From positions 1 to 56,805 of the forward strand of contig JAPKZG010000053.1 of the NCBI GenBank assembly GCA_026393895.1: 56,805 nucleotides of DNA. Reading direction: 5' to 3'. Shown here one piece after another: positions 47,216-55,161 of the stretch. Every line of letters begins with the position of its first letter. Within the stretch, counting starts at the first letter, position 1. The DNA comes from Candidatus Aminicenantota bacterium. Lineage in GTDB: Bacteria > Acidobacteriota > Aminicenantia > Aminicenantales > UBA4085. The notes beneath the pieces are model-generated. The model had not been told where the DNA came from. It worked only from the letters and a program-made list of their open reading frames with translations, and did not search any database. The position numbers were made by a program, and so were the translations under genes.

Positions 47216-48040
47216 TCACAAATCCGTTTTTTTCGAACGAACGGCGGAGCCGTAAAACAAGGCCGCCAGGCGGTCGAAATCCTCCGGGTCGTCGGTCGTG
47301 AAAAATTCCCGCCGGCCGCCTTTCGTGCAGGACCCGTCGATCTCGGTATGGCGGTGGAGGTATCCGACCAGCGCTTCGGCTACGATGGGACCCTGGGAAA
47401 TCAGCTTGATCCCGGGCGGCAGGAACCGGGCGATCAAGGCCGAAAGCAACGGATAGTGCGTGCATCCGAGGATGATCGCGTCGATCTCCGGATCCCGGGC
47501 GAGCAGCTTGTCCACATGCCGGCGGACGAAGAATTCCGTCCCGGCCCCGTCCAGTTCGTTGTTTTCGATAAGCGGAACCCATAGAGGGCAGGCTTCGGCA
47601 TGGACGACCAGGTCCGGAAAAAACTTCTTGATCTCGATCGGATAGGATTGCGACCGGACGGTTCCCGCGGTCGCGAACAAGCCGACATGCCCGCTCCGGG
47701 AAAATTCCCCGATGCGTTCGGTGACCGGGCGGATGACGCCGAGGACGCGGAGGTCGGGATATGCCTGCGGAAGGTCTTTCTGCTGGATCGTCCGGAGGGC
47801 CTTGGCCGAAGCCGTGTTGCAGGCCAGGACGACCAGCCGGCATCCCCGGGCGAACAACCAGCGGACCGCGTCCCAGGTGTAATGATGTACGGTTTCGAAC
47901 GACCGGGTCCCGTAGGGTGTCCGGGCGTTGTCGCCCAGGTAGAGGAAATCGTATTCCGGCAGAAGGGCGGCGATTTCCTTGAACACGGTCAGGCCGCCAT
48001 ACCCCGAATCGAAGATGCCGATGGGTTGCGCTGCGGTCAT
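47216..48040 (-). CDS. murI: Glutamate racemase
   Basis: MurI converts L-glutamate to D-glutamate for peptidoglycan. The 274 residues contain 'IGIFDSGYGGLTVFKEI', 'YLGDNARTPYGTRS', 'VLACNTASAKALR' with the first catalytic Cys, and 'ILGCTHYPLL' with the second. AGGA lies nine bases before the ATG. The gene lies 10 bp downstream of the M23 peptidase gene, which starts the transcript. Length and motifs are normal for the family. Confidence 0.95.
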   Translation of the reverse strand: MTAAQPIGIFDSGYGGLTVFKEIAALLPEYDFLYLGDNARTPYGTRSFETVHHYTWDAVRWLFARGCRLVVLACNTASAKALRTIQQKDLPQAYPDLRVLGVIRPVTERIGEFSRSGHVGLFATAGTVRSQSYPIEIKKFFPDLVVHAEACPLWVPLIENNELDGAGTEFFVRRHVDKLLARDPEIDAIILGCTHYPLLSALIARFLPPGIKLISQGPIVAEALVGYLHRHTEIDGSCTKGGRREFFTTDDPEDFDRLAALFYGSAVRSKKTDL

Positions 48041-48050
48041 CCGGGTTGTC

Positions 48051-49349
48051 CTAATTCATTTTAATCTCGACGTTATCATGAATCCAGTGAGGGTCCCACC
48101 ATTCGACCGGATCGACAAAGACGCCGCGCACGAGCATGGCGAAATGAAGATGATCGCCGCCGGCCATTCCCGTCGCTCCCGACCGTCCGAGGATTTCGCC
48201 CTTGGCCACGTCTTTGGAAACGGCGGTGTCGATTTGACTCAAGTGACCGTACATGCTGAACAAACCGCAACCGTGATCCAGGACGACCGTTTGCCCGTAG
48301 ATACCCAGCGGTCCGGTGAAAACGACCCGTCCGGCGTTAGCCGCCGGGACCGGGCACTGTTGGACAGAGGCCAAGTCCACGCCGAGATGGACTTGAGTGT
48401 CGATCACCCGGCCTTGGTAGAGATAGGTCCGGTGTTCCCCGAACGAGGCCATCGGTTTGGACTTCGGAAGACGGAGGAACGGCCCGGCCCAAAGCGGATG
48501 CGGCGCCGTTTCCCGGCAAAGGGTCCTGACGTGTTCGTCATCGAGGTCACGCTGTTTCCGGTTCACGGCGAGAAACACTTCGACATCCGTTCCCTGAAGA
48601 GCCGGGTCGAGGTTTTTAAAATAAGGAACGACGCGGCTGAGGAATTTGTCCGTGAGCTTCAGGACGTCTTTTTTGAAGCGGACGGATTTCACGATCGGTC
48701 GAAAGGGAACGTTCGTCCGGTTGCCGGCGCGATCCTCGGCCAGGCCGATGAAAGGAACATCCCGCGAAGCGTCATAAGGGAGGGCGTAGAAGACGAGAAA
48801 CCGGTTCCCGCCGAGGGAATATCCCGGGAAAAATTTTTCCCCGACTTGAAGGCCGGCCAGGGCGGCGTCTTCATCGATCGCGAAAGAGACGGCGCCCGAT
48901 CCTCCGGAAGAGACGAAGTGAGGATCGCCGAGAATCGTTATCCGGGGCGGCCGGGTATCGATGATCCTTTTCGTTTCCAGGACCGTCGTGTTTCCCCTCC
49001 TCCAGGAGCGATCTTCGGCCGTGATCCGGAGAAGAATTTCGCCGTCGGTGAGGCCGGCCGGGAGCGGACGCAGGGAAAGCGTTTTATTGAAAGACGGGAC
49101 GGCTTGCGGAAATTTCTCGGAAAACAACTCGATCGTCCGACCGGCCTGGACCGCTTCGACCCGGACTTCAGCCAACCCGCTTTTTTGATCCTCGACCCGG
49201 ACGGCGAATTCCCGGCCGAGGGCCGGCGTGTCGGGGATCAGCCGGATCGCGGGTTTTTCCGATTCAAATTTGACGACTCGGAGCCAGACGCCCGCGGCCA
49301 GGGCGGCCGGAATCAATAACCATCGGGCTTTTCTCAACACGTTTTTCAT
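48051..49349 (-). CDS. Exported M23-type cell-wall peptidase with intact zinc site
   Basis: The ATG at 49349 gives 432 residues with an uncleaved-looking anchor ('WLLIPAALAAGVWL'). About 230 residues of beta-rich, Ig-like sequence come first ('VRVEDQKSGLAEVRVEAV'). The M23 domain follows with 'VHLGVDLASV', 'FSMYGHLSQID' and 'GGDHLHFAM', so every zinc and catalytic His is present. The final 'EWWDPHWIHDNVEIKMN' resembles other long LytM proteins. It likely cleaves peptide crosslinks in the periplasm. murI follows after 10 bp, linking wall remodelling to D-glutamate supply. Confidence 0.9.
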   Translation of the reverse strand: MKNVLRKARWLLIPAALAAGVWLRVVKFESEKPAIRLIPDTPALGREFAVRVEDQKSGLAEVRVEAVQAGRTIELFSEKFPQAVPSFNKTLSLRPLPAGLTDGEILLRITAEDRSWRRGNTTVLETKRIIDTRPPRITILGDPHFVSSGGSGAVSFAIDEDAALAGLQVGEKFFPGYSLGGNRFLVFYALPYDASRDVPFIGLAEDRAGNRTNVPFRPIVKSVRFKKDVLKLTDKFLSRVVPYFKNLDPALQGTDVEVFLAVNRKQRDLDDEHVRTLCRETAPHPLWAGPFLRLPKSKPMASFGEHRTYLYQGRVIDTQVHLGVDLASVQQCPVPAANAGRVVFTGPLGIYGQTVVLDHGCGLFSMYGHLSQIDTAVSKDVAKGEILGRSGATGMAGGDHLHFAMLVRGVFVDPVEWWDPHWIHDNVEIKMN

Positions 49350-49442
49350 CGGACCGTCGCTCTCCTCGCAAATCAAAAAAACTTCTGCGCCTCTGCGGAC
49401 GAATCAATATTCCACACGCCCTTCCGGCTGTCAAGAAAATGT

Positions 49443-49721
49443 CTAATACGCGCTTTGCCGCGTATCCGCAGCGATCATGAAGACGACCTTGCGGGAATCG
49501 TCGATCTCGTAGAAAAAGCGGTACATCCCGATTCGATAGCGCCAGGTCTCGGGGCTGAAGCCGCGCAGTTTTTTAATATTGCGGCCGACATGGGGCCGGC
49601 GGCAAAGCTCGGCATAGGCGTCATTTCGGAGTTTGGCGATTATTTTCCCGCGGTGCGATCCGAGGCGCGACTCCAGGTCGGATTGAAATTGATCGGTTTC
49701 AAAAATCCGGTATTCACTCAA
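49443..49721 (-). CDS. RelE/ParE-family toxin
   Basis: This reads 92 residues from TTG 49721, which overlaps the antitoxin stop and has AAAGG eight bases upstream; ATG 49754 is an alternative that adds 11 residues. 'YRIFETDQFQSDL', 'NIKKLRGFSPETWRYRIGMY' and 'RFFYEIDDSRKVVFMI' are the RelE/ParE fold signatures, with basic residues on the active face. Such toxins cleave mRNA on the ribosome or poison gyrase, and the motif set does not decide which. It is second in a two-gene unit, as in most antitoxin-first modules. Confidence 0.88.
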   Translation of the reverse strand: MSEYRIFETDQFQSDLESRLGSHRGKIIAKLRNDAYAELCRRPHVGRNIKKLRGFSPETWRYRIGMYRFFYEIDDSRKVVFMIAADTRQSAY

Positions 49722-49956
49722 CAAAGCGGCCTTTGCTCTTGCGCGCCTGGGCATGCCCGGTCTTGAGACGGTTGAGAAGGTCCTTGTCCGCGGAAATCCC
49801 CTCCATTTCGAACGCATCCACGAACAGCTCCTCGTCCAACTGTCTCATGGCCAGGGTCTCAAGGGCGTTGGAGAGCTTGCGATTTTCCGCCCGGGCATAG
49901 GCCTTGAGGCGGTCATAATGGTCCTCGGCGATCCGAAGGGTCACGGTTTTGCTCAT
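49714..49956 (-). CDS. Antitoxin, ribbon-helix-helix-like
   Basis: The 80-residue protein starts 'KTVTLRIAEDHYDRLKAYA', a strand followed by helices typical of RHH/CopG DNA-binding antitoxins. A C-terminal toxin-binding tail ('DKDLLNRLKTGHAQARKS') follows. It overlaps the toxin start by several bases. The consensus promoter at 49988-50016 drives it and would be the expected autoregulation site. GAAGGA lies upstream of the ATG. Confidence 0.85.
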   Translation of the reverse strand: MSKTVTLRIAEDHYDRLKAYARAENRKLSNALETLAMRQLDEELFVDAFEMEGISADKDLLNRLKTGHAQARKSKGRFVE

Positions 49957-49987
49957 ATCACTTTATCCTTCATTTAGCTTCTTTTGT

Positions 49988-50016
49988 ATTCTAATAGATG
50001 CTGTTCGATATGTCAA
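49988..50016 (-). promoter_or_regulatory. Consensus promoter of the toxin-antitoxin pair
   Basis: On the minus strand TTGACA (50011-50016) and TAGAAT (49988-49993) are exactly 17 bp apart, about 30 bp before the antitoxin ATG. Confidence 0.78.
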
Positions 50017-50101
50017 GGACGCGCGCCTCCCGGCTCAGATGATTCGGGGCATTGTCATTACCGGCGCCGCAGGGAAAAAAGCGACTTCAGATGCCCGTCG
50101 A

Positions 50102-50470
50102 CTACTCCTTGGGCTTCTTCAGGTCGAAAACCAGAAGGCCGGCTTTGTCATCCCACCGGGGATCAAATCGGCGGGTCTTTCCCAGATCGATGCCGTGGTG
50201 TTTGAAGAATCCAATGGCTTGGACGAATCGTCCCCGCGACCTGCGCATCTTGATCAGGGAATAGGCATCGGCGTCCTTGTCCTTTTCCCCGAGGGGTTTC
50301 AACCCGATGAGTTTCTCTTTGGGGTCGAAATACAGGTGGACGAAATCCGCGTCCGGAATGAATTCGGCCAGACATCCTCCGTTCAGGCCAAGGCGGCCCG
50401 TTTTTTGGAGGCTGATCTCGGGTTTCCGGTCGGGTCGGGTTCTCATTTTGTGGAACTTTTCAAAGCTCAT
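50102..50470 (-). CDS. Small conserved hypothetical protein
   Basis: The 122-residue protein has AAGGAG nine bases before its ATG. It begins 'MSFEKFHKMRTRPDRKPEIS', then 'QKTGRLGLNGGCLAEF' and 'FVHLYFDPKEKLIGLKPLG'. I recall similar small proteins scattered through accessory regions of many bacteria, with the pattern KFEK..TR..P.ISI.K.G.I.LN followed by LYYD...IGI.P, but no function is known. It is soluble and beta-rich at the start. Its place between a toxin-antitoxin unit and an AbiEii gene suggests an accessory role. Confidence 0.72.
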   Translation of the reverse strand: MSFEKFHKMRTRPDRKPEISLQKTGRLGLNGGCLAEFIPDADFVHLYFDPKEKLIGLKPLGEKDKDADAYSLIKMRRSRGRFVQAIGFFKHHGIDLGKTRRFDPRWDDKAGLLVFDLKKPKE

Positions 50471-50565
50471 GAGATAAGACTCCTTCCAAGCTGGGAGTCA
50501 AGGCGCGGTGCGGAAGGCGAAGCGTGAGGGTGTCAACCGGCGTCGAATACCCGGGATCCCGTGAT

Positions 50566-50835
50566 TCAGGCCGTCCGGAGCTGTCGAACCACGAACGCGC
50601 GCAGGCCCCGGACGACGGGGAGCCGGTCTTGATATCGTTCGATGACGTCGAGGGTTTCCCGGGGATGAGCCCGCGCAATTTCGGCGATGTGCGCGGAGCT
50701 GCCGTAAACGAGGATGCGGAGGATGAATTTCTCGAGCGTTGTTTCCCCCCGGCCGTGGTAATCGTCCCAGAAATAGTCTCGATAGCGGGGCGGGATCGGG
50801 ACTAAACGCGAATGGACGATCTTAATCCGATCCAT
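50566..50835 (-). CDS. Small partner of the AbiEii gene, DUF6922-like
   Basis: The 89-residue frame from ATG 50835 overlaps the AbiEii gene by 14 bp, with GGAG before it. 'RYRDYFWDDYHGRGETTLEK', 'FILRILVYGSSAHIAEIARA' and 'ETLDVIERYQDRLPVV' match small helical proteins (DUF6922 type, from memory) that accompany AbiEii-like nucleotidyltransferases. It would be the antitoxin or partner. Here it follows the nucleotidyltransferase, whereas I would expect it to precede it. The rest of the longer open frame upstream of 50835 is a shadow of the AbiEii gene. Confidence 0.75.
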   Translation of the reverse strand: MDRIKIVHSRLVPIPPRYRDYFWDDYHGRGETTLEKFILRILVYGSSAHIAEIARAHPRETLDVIERYQDRLPVVRGLRAFVVRQLRTA

Positions 50836-51412
50836 GCCATCGCTCCAATGCCGACCGGGTGGCCGCGTCGAGGCCGGGATAATCGTCGAAGGCCAGGACG
50901 GCCGCAAGGTAGATCTCGAACTTTTCATCCTTGAACTTCGTCCGGAAGTCGGACCGGACCGCGGCCGGCGGCCAATCGGGATGATGGAGAAGCAGGCAGG
51001 CGATATCAACCGGATCCTTGGCCTCGACCCGCCGCCCGGCGACGTAGATTTTGTTGAGGAGGAGGTCCCGGTCCGAAGCCATCCTGACGCCGGACCGCAT
51101 TTCCGCCGGTTCGACATTGGGAAAAGGAAACCCGACGAAGCTCACCTTGGTTCCCCGGAGGAAAATGTCGACGTTGTCGCTTTCCGGAAAATGGATGATC
51201 CGTTCGATTTCGGACTCATATCGTTTACGCATCCGGGACTCGAGGGCCGAAAGCTTCTTGTTTTCGGCGAAAAGATCGAGATCATAGCTGATCCGGTGTT
51301 CGTATTTGATCATGATGGCCGTCCCGCCGGCGAGATAAAGATCGGGGAATACGGCTTCTATTTCTTGAGCCAAAGAGATGAGGTGTTTTTTGATTTCCGT
51401 CAGGGAATTCAC
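50822..51412 (-). CDS. AbiEii/AbiGii-type nucleotidyltransferase (toxin or phage-defence)
   Basis: This reads 196 residues from GTG 51412; a longer frame to 51472 lacks a ribosome site. The core motif 'YLAGGTAIMIKYEHRISYDL' continuing DLF has the Gly-Gly and the two Asp residues of the AbiEii nucleotidyltransferase fold. 'SDRDLLLNKIYVAGRRVEAK' followed by DPVDIA is the conserved second block. AbiEii toxins transfer nucleotides to tRNA or other targets and protect against phage by abortive infection. The GTG lies seven bases after an extended -10 box, so the mRNA may be leaderless. Confidence 0.85.
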   Translation of the reverse strand: MNSLTEIKKHLISLAQEIEAVFPDLYLAGGTAIMIKYEHRISYDLDLFAENKKLSALESRMRKRYESEIERIIHFPESDNVDIFLRGTKVSFVGFPFPNVEPAEMRSGVRMASDRDLLLNKIYVAGRRVEAKDPVDIACLLLHHPDWPPAAVRSDFRTKFKDEKFEIYLAAVLAFDDYPGLDAATRSALERWHGSD

Positions 51413-51665
51413 ATCAAATATTATAACATACGGAGAGGAGAAAGGCGCCGGTTTCACCCGCCGGCGAAACAAAGTTCAGAACAAACCGGCCCCGAATTAG
51501 CCGGTTCGAAAAATCCCCTGAAAACCCCTGAAAACTCACAAAAAAAGAAAGAAAAATCCCCATGATTTCCCGCTTTCATTCGGATATGTCTTTATATTAT
51601 TTATTTTCAATCAGTTAAACACGACGGGCAATTGAAAAAATCTTCCCTGAAAATGCTGATTTTTC
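51413..51665. other. AT-rich spacer between the accessory island and the cell-wall cluster
   Basis: Outside the AbiEii promoter, this is an AT-rich stretch with no ORF carrying a ribosome site and no clear terminator hairpin. It is much richer in A and T than the genes on both sides, most strongly from 51530 to 51660. Confidence 0.5.
51420..51428 (-). promoter_or_regulatory. Extended -10 promoter of the AbiEii gene
   Basis: On the minus strand TGTTATAAT (TG at 51427-51428, TATAAT at 51420-51425) ends seven bases before GTG 51412. No -35 match is seen. Confidence 0.5.
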
Positions 51666-51694
51666 TTGACAAACATATCTGATTCCACTATATT
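51666..51694 (+). promoter_or_regulatory. Consensus promoter of the mraZ-led cluster
   Basis: TTGACA at 51666-51671 and TATATT at 51689-51694 are 17 bp apart, predicting a start near 51701 and a leader of about 24 bases. Confidence 0.8.
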
Positions 51695-51705
51695 TAACAC
51701 GAAAA

Positions 51706-51730
51706 TGGGACAAAACGGGACAAAATGGGA
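51706..51730 (+). promoter_or_regulatory. MraZ operator: three GGGA boxes with 10-bp period
   Basis: TGGGA (51706-51710), CGGGA (51716-51720) and TGGGA (51726-51730) are each followed by a 5-base spacer, the classic MraZ-binding pattern. The third box overlaps the mraZ start codon (51725-51727), so binding would block both transcription and ribosome access. Confidence 0.8.
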
Positions 51731-52192
51731 AGCTTACTGATCGGGAGTTACCGCGCCAGGCTCGACAAGAGCGGGCGGCTCAAGGTGCCGGAAAAATTCC
51801 GGGCCGCGATTGAGGAACGGTACGGCCTGGAATTTTTCGTCACCTCGCTCGAGAACTCCACCATCAAAATCTTCCCCCTGCCCGTTTGGCTGGCCATGAC
51901 CGGCACGACGGAAAACGGCAATCTCTACCTGGATCCCGACGTCGAAGACTACATGCGTCGGGCGAACACCTTCGGCGTTCAGAGCGAACTGGACGCCAAG
52001 GGCCGGGTTCTGATCAGCCCCGACCTTCGCGCCATGGCCGGCCTCGACGCCGAAGTTGTCGTCATCGGCCTCAACAACCACCTTGAGGTCTGGGACACGC
52101 GGCGTCTCGACGAAAAGCTTCAGAAGAAGCCGCTGACCCGCGACGACTTCAAGAAGATCGCCGAGATCATGACGGGCAGGAAAGGACCATGA
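51725..52192 (+). CDS. mraZ: Transcriptional regulator MraZ
   Basis: The 155-residue protein has two SpoVT/AbrB-like halves. The first has 'GSYRARLDKSGRLKVPEKFR' and the second has 'SELDAKGRVLISPDLR' with 'DAEVVVIGLNNHLEVWDTRR'. MraZ forms a dodecamer-type ring and represses the division/cell-wall cluster by binding repeats such as those at 51706-51730. There is no strong ribosome site. It overlaps rsmH by ATGA at 52189. Confidence 0.95.
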   Translation: MGSLLIGSYRARLDKSGRLKVPEKFRAAIEERYGLEFFVTSLENSTIKIFPLPVWLAMTGTTENGNLYLDPDVEDYMRRANTFGVQSELDAKGRVLISPDLRAMAGLDAEVVVIGLNNHLEVWDTRRLDEKLQKKPLTRDDFKKIAEIMTGRKGP

Positions 52193-53109
52193 TCGGGCGT
52201 GATCATATCCCGGTTCTGCTCGAAGAAGCCCTGAACCTGTTGGACGCGGCCCGTCCCGGTCTCTACGTGGACGGGACCCTCGGGCTGGCTGGTCACTCCC
52301 GCGAAATCCTGAAGCGCAACTCCAAAGCCCGGCTGGTCGGCTTCGACAAAGACGAAGCCGCGCTCGCTGAAGCCCAAAGACGGCTCAGCCCTTACGAAAA
52401 CAGAATCGAGCTTTACCAGGCGGATTTCCGCCGGATCCTGGAAGTCGACATCGATTGGCCGGGCGTCCGGGGCGTTCTGCTCGACCTGGGCATGTCGTCC
52501 TTCCAGCTCGACGACCCGTTGCGTGGATTCAGCCATTCCCTGGATGGTCCGCTGGACATGCGGATGGACCGGCGGCAGCACCTCGATGCCGCCCGCATTC
52601 TCGACAAATACCCCGAACCCAAACTGGCCGAGATCTTCCGCAACTACGGCGAGCTCCGGCCGGCCGCCAAGCTGGCTCGGGCGATCGCCTCCCGGCGGCG
52701 GATGACGAAAATCGAAAGCACGGTTCAGCTTCGCGAGATCGTGGAGGACGTCTGCCGGTGGATCCCCCAAAAAGGAAAAATCCATCCGGCCGCCAAAGTG
52801 TTCCAGGCCCTCCGGATCGAGGTCAACGAGGAGCTCGCCGGCCTGGGGGATTTTCTCGACGCCGTCATCGACCGCCTCCCGGCCGACGGACGGCTGGCGG
52901 TGATCAGCTTTCATTCGCTGGAGGACCGCGTCGTCAAACACACCTTCGCCCGGGCCGCCCGGCCCGAACAAAACGGCGGACGGGGCGCCGCCGTCATCGA
53001 TCTGCTGACGAAACATCCGGTCATCCCCACGGACGAGGAAATCTCCAGGAACTCCCGGTCCCGTTCGGCCAAACTCCGCGCCGTCAGGAAGCACTCCCAT
53101 GGTACATAA
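52189..53109 (+). CDS. rsmH: 16S rRNA (cytosine-1402-N4)-methyltransferase
   Basis: RsmH methylates C1402 of 16S rRNA. The 306 residues match the family length. 'HIPVLLEEALNLL' and 'YVDGTLGLAGHSREIL' form the SAM site, followed by 'GFDKDEAALAEAQRR', 'GVLLDLGMSSFQLDDPLRGF' and 'FHSLEDRVVKHTF'. The tail 'NSRSRSAKLRAVRK' is typical. It overlaps mraZ by 4 bp and the following ftsL by 11 bp, giving a tightly coupled order. Confidence 0.96.
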   Translation: MIGRDHIPVLLEEALNLLDAARPGLYVDGTLGLAGHSREILKRNSKARLVGFDKDEAALAEAQRRLSPYENRIELYQADFRRILEVDIDWPGVRGVLLDLGMSSFQLDDPLRGFSHSLDGPLDMRMDRRQHLDAARILDKYPEPKLAEIFRNYGELRPAAKLARAIASRRRMTKIESTVQLREIVEDVCRWIPQKGKIHPAAKVFQALRIEVNEELAGLGDFLDAVIDRLPADGRLAVISFHSLEDRVVKHTFARAARPEQNGGRGAAVIDLLTKHPVIPTDEEISRNSRSRSAKLRAVRKHSHGT

Positions 53110-53389
53110 GAAGTTCACCCGCCGACAGCTCGTTTTCACTGTGGGGACGACCCTGGCCGTAGTCTTTATTCTGTCCTTTTACCTCTGGCAGATCGCCGAG
53201 ACGGTCAGCCTAGGGTACGAGGCCAATAACGCGGAAAATGCAAAAAGAGCCCTGGAGAAGGAAGTCCTCCGCCTCCAGGCCGAGAAGGCGGCCCTTCTTT
53301 CGCTCGAGCGGGTCGAGCGGACGGCCCGAACCGAACTCGGCCTGTCCGACCCGCGGGAAGATCAGATCATCTACGAGGATTTCAAATGA
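53099..53389 (+). CDS. ftsL: FtsL-like cell division protein
   Basis: The 96-residue bitopic protein has a basic start ('VHKKFTRRQ'), one membrane helix ('FTVGTTLAVVFILSFYLW'), then a short leucine-zipper-like coiled coil ('ALEKEVLRLQAEKAALLSLE'). It ends with 'ERTARTELGLSDPREDQI', as in FtsL/DivIC-type proteins. It would join FtsB and FtsQ at the septum and regulate FtsWI. Identification rests on position after rsmH and on topology, since sequence identity in this family is low. Confidence 0.82.
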   Translation: MVHKKFTRRQLVFTVGTTLAVVFILSFYLWQIAETVSLGYEANNAENAKRALEKEVLRLQAEKAALLSLERVERTARTELGLSDPREDQIIYEDFK

Positions 53390-55161
53390 ACGGCCCGGCC
53401 TTTCCCCCCGGCGAAGAGAGCGTCCGCAAGACCGCCCGAATCCGGACGCGCATCGTCCTCATCGCGATGATCCTCTGGGCATCGGGCATCGTCATCCGGC
53501 TTGTTCACCTTCAGATCTTTTACCACGACCGGGCCAAGGACCAGATCGCTTTTCAGAACCAGGCCAAGGTAAAAATTTTTCCGGATCGGGGAACGATCCG
53601 TGACCGCCGCGGGACGATCCTGGCCCAGATGATTTCTCAAAGATCCGTTTTTTACGCTCCGTCGTCCAAGGAATCCCTGGATGCGCGGCTGGCCCCTCTC
53701 CAAAAACTCATCCCCCTGCTCGAACTCGACGAAAAGACCGTCGCCTCGATCCAGGCATCCGTCGAACAGAAAAAGCCGTTCATCTGGATCAAACGCAAAA
53801 TCAACCTCGAGACGGCGGCCCGGGTGGACGACCTGCTTCTCCCCGGGATCTTCACCCAGGAAGAACCCCGGCGGATCTATCCCCAGGGCTCGCTGGCCGC
53901 CCACGTGCTCGGCGGCGTGAACATCGACAACGGCGGACAGGCCGGAGTGGAAATTCTCTTCAACGAAACGCTATTGGGGAAGCCGGGCGAACGGATCTTT
54001 TACCGGGACACGTACAAGCGCCCGTACCGCAGCGAGCAAACCGTCGCCCCGGAGCGCGGCCGGGACATCGACCTGACGATCGACGCCGTGATCCAATACA
54101 TCGCCCAGCGCGAGATCGAAAAATCCGTCGTCGAAAACAAGGCCGCCTGGGGCGCCGTGATCGTTTCCGACCCGTCGACCGGCGAGATCCTGGCCATGGC
54201 CAGCGCGCCGTCCTACGACCCGAACCAATACGGCAACGCCGATCGGGTCGCGCGCATGGAATGGGCCTACAGCCGGCGGATCGATCCGGGCTCCACGTTC
54301 AAAATCGTCACGGCCGCGGCCGCCTTGGAAAACCGCAGGGTGGCGACGTACGAAACCTTCGATTGCCGCCCCGAGTCGATCGACGTGGTCGGCGGTCCGA
54401 TCCGCGATCACAAGCCCTTCGGGATCCTCTCGTTTTCCGAGATCATCGCCGAATCCTCCAACATCGGAACCATTCAGATCGGCCGGCGGGTCGGGGCCGA
54501 ATTGCTTTACAAAACCATCAAGGATTTCGGCTTCGGCGAGCGGACGGGGATCGAACTTCCGTCGGAAGCGGCCGGGGTGGTTCATCCGCCGGACGAGTGG
54601 AGCCGCCGGTCCCTGGACTCCATTTCCGTGGGATATGAAGTTTCCGTGACCCCTCTTCAGCTTCTCCAGGCCGTCAACATCGTCGCCAACCGGGGCGTCC
54701 GGCTCGTCCCCCGGATCATCAAATCCGTGGCCGGCCGGCCCCGGCAACCGCAGGCTGGAGATTCTCCCCCCGTCCAGGTGATCTCCGCCCAAACGGCCGA
54801 AAAACTCATCGACATCCTGGAGCGCGTCGTCCTCGAGGGCACCGGGACGGCCGCCGCGTTGAAAGGCTATGCGGTCGCCGGGAAAACCGGAACGTCGCAG
54901 ATCTACGACCCGGTCGACCGGAAATACTCCCTCTCCCGCCACACGGCTTCGTTCATCGGGTTCGTCCCTTCGGACAAACCGGCACTCTCCATGGTCGTCG
55001 TTCTCTACGAACCGAAAAACAGCGCCTACTACGGCGGCCAGGTGGCCGCGCCGGTCTTCCGAGAAATCGCCCTGCGCGTCCTTCGCTATCTCCACGTCTT
55101 CCCTTCCCCGACGAACCAGACGATTCTCGCGTCCGCCGCCCGTCGAGAGGCCCAGCCATGA
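53386..55161 (+). CDS. ftsI: Class B penicillin-binding protein (FtsI/PBP3-like transpeptidase)
   Basis: The 591-residue protein has one membrane helix ('IVLIAMILWASGIVIRLVHL', ~22-44), then a dimerisation region with 'DRGTIRDRRGTILAQ'. The transpeptidase domain has active-site S303 in 'GSTFK', 'SSN' at 357-359, and the KTG motif at K500 in 'VAGKTGTSQ'. No PASTA domains are present. It crosslinks septal peptidoglycan. It starts by ATGA overlap with ftsL and ends by ATGA overlap with murE. Confidence 0.92.
   Translation: MNGPAFPPGEESVRKTARIRTRIVLIAMILWASGIVIRLVHLQIFYHDRAKDQIAFQNQAKVKIFPDRGTIRDRRGTILAQMISQRSVFYAPSSKESLDARLAPLQKLIPLLELDEKTVASIQASVEQKKPFIWIKRKINLETAARVDDLLLPGIFTQEEPRRIYPQGSLAAHVLGGVNIDNGGQAGVEILFNETLLGKPGERIFYRDTYKRPYRSEQTVAPERGRDIDLTIDAVIQYIAQREIEKSVVENKAAWGAVIVSDPSTGEILAMASAPSYDPNQYGNADRVARMEWAYSRRIDPGSTFKIVTAAAALENRRVATYETFDCRPESIDVVGGPIRDHKPFGILSFSEIIAESSNIGTIQIGRRVGAELLYKTIKDFGFGERTGIELPSEAAGVVHPPDEWSRRSLDSISVGYEVSVTPLQLLQAVNIVANRGVRLVPRIIKSVAGRPRQPQAGDSPPVQVISAQTAEKLIDILERVVLEGTGTAAALKGYAVAGKTGTSQIYDPVDRKYSLSRHTASFIGFVPSDKPALSMVVVLYEPKNSAYYGGQVAAPVFREIALRVLRYLHVFPSPTNQTILASAARREAQP

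Noticed and set aside
50835-51117. Upstream part of the long frame containing the AbiEii partner
   Set aside because: It lies inside the AbiEii gene in another frame and has shadow-type composition. Only the part from ATG 50835 shows protein-like features.
51706-51730. Short tandem repeats considered as a CRISPR remnant or microsatellite
   Set aside because: The three 5-base boxes with 10-bp period match an MraZ operator at the correct gene. There are no repeat-spacer units.
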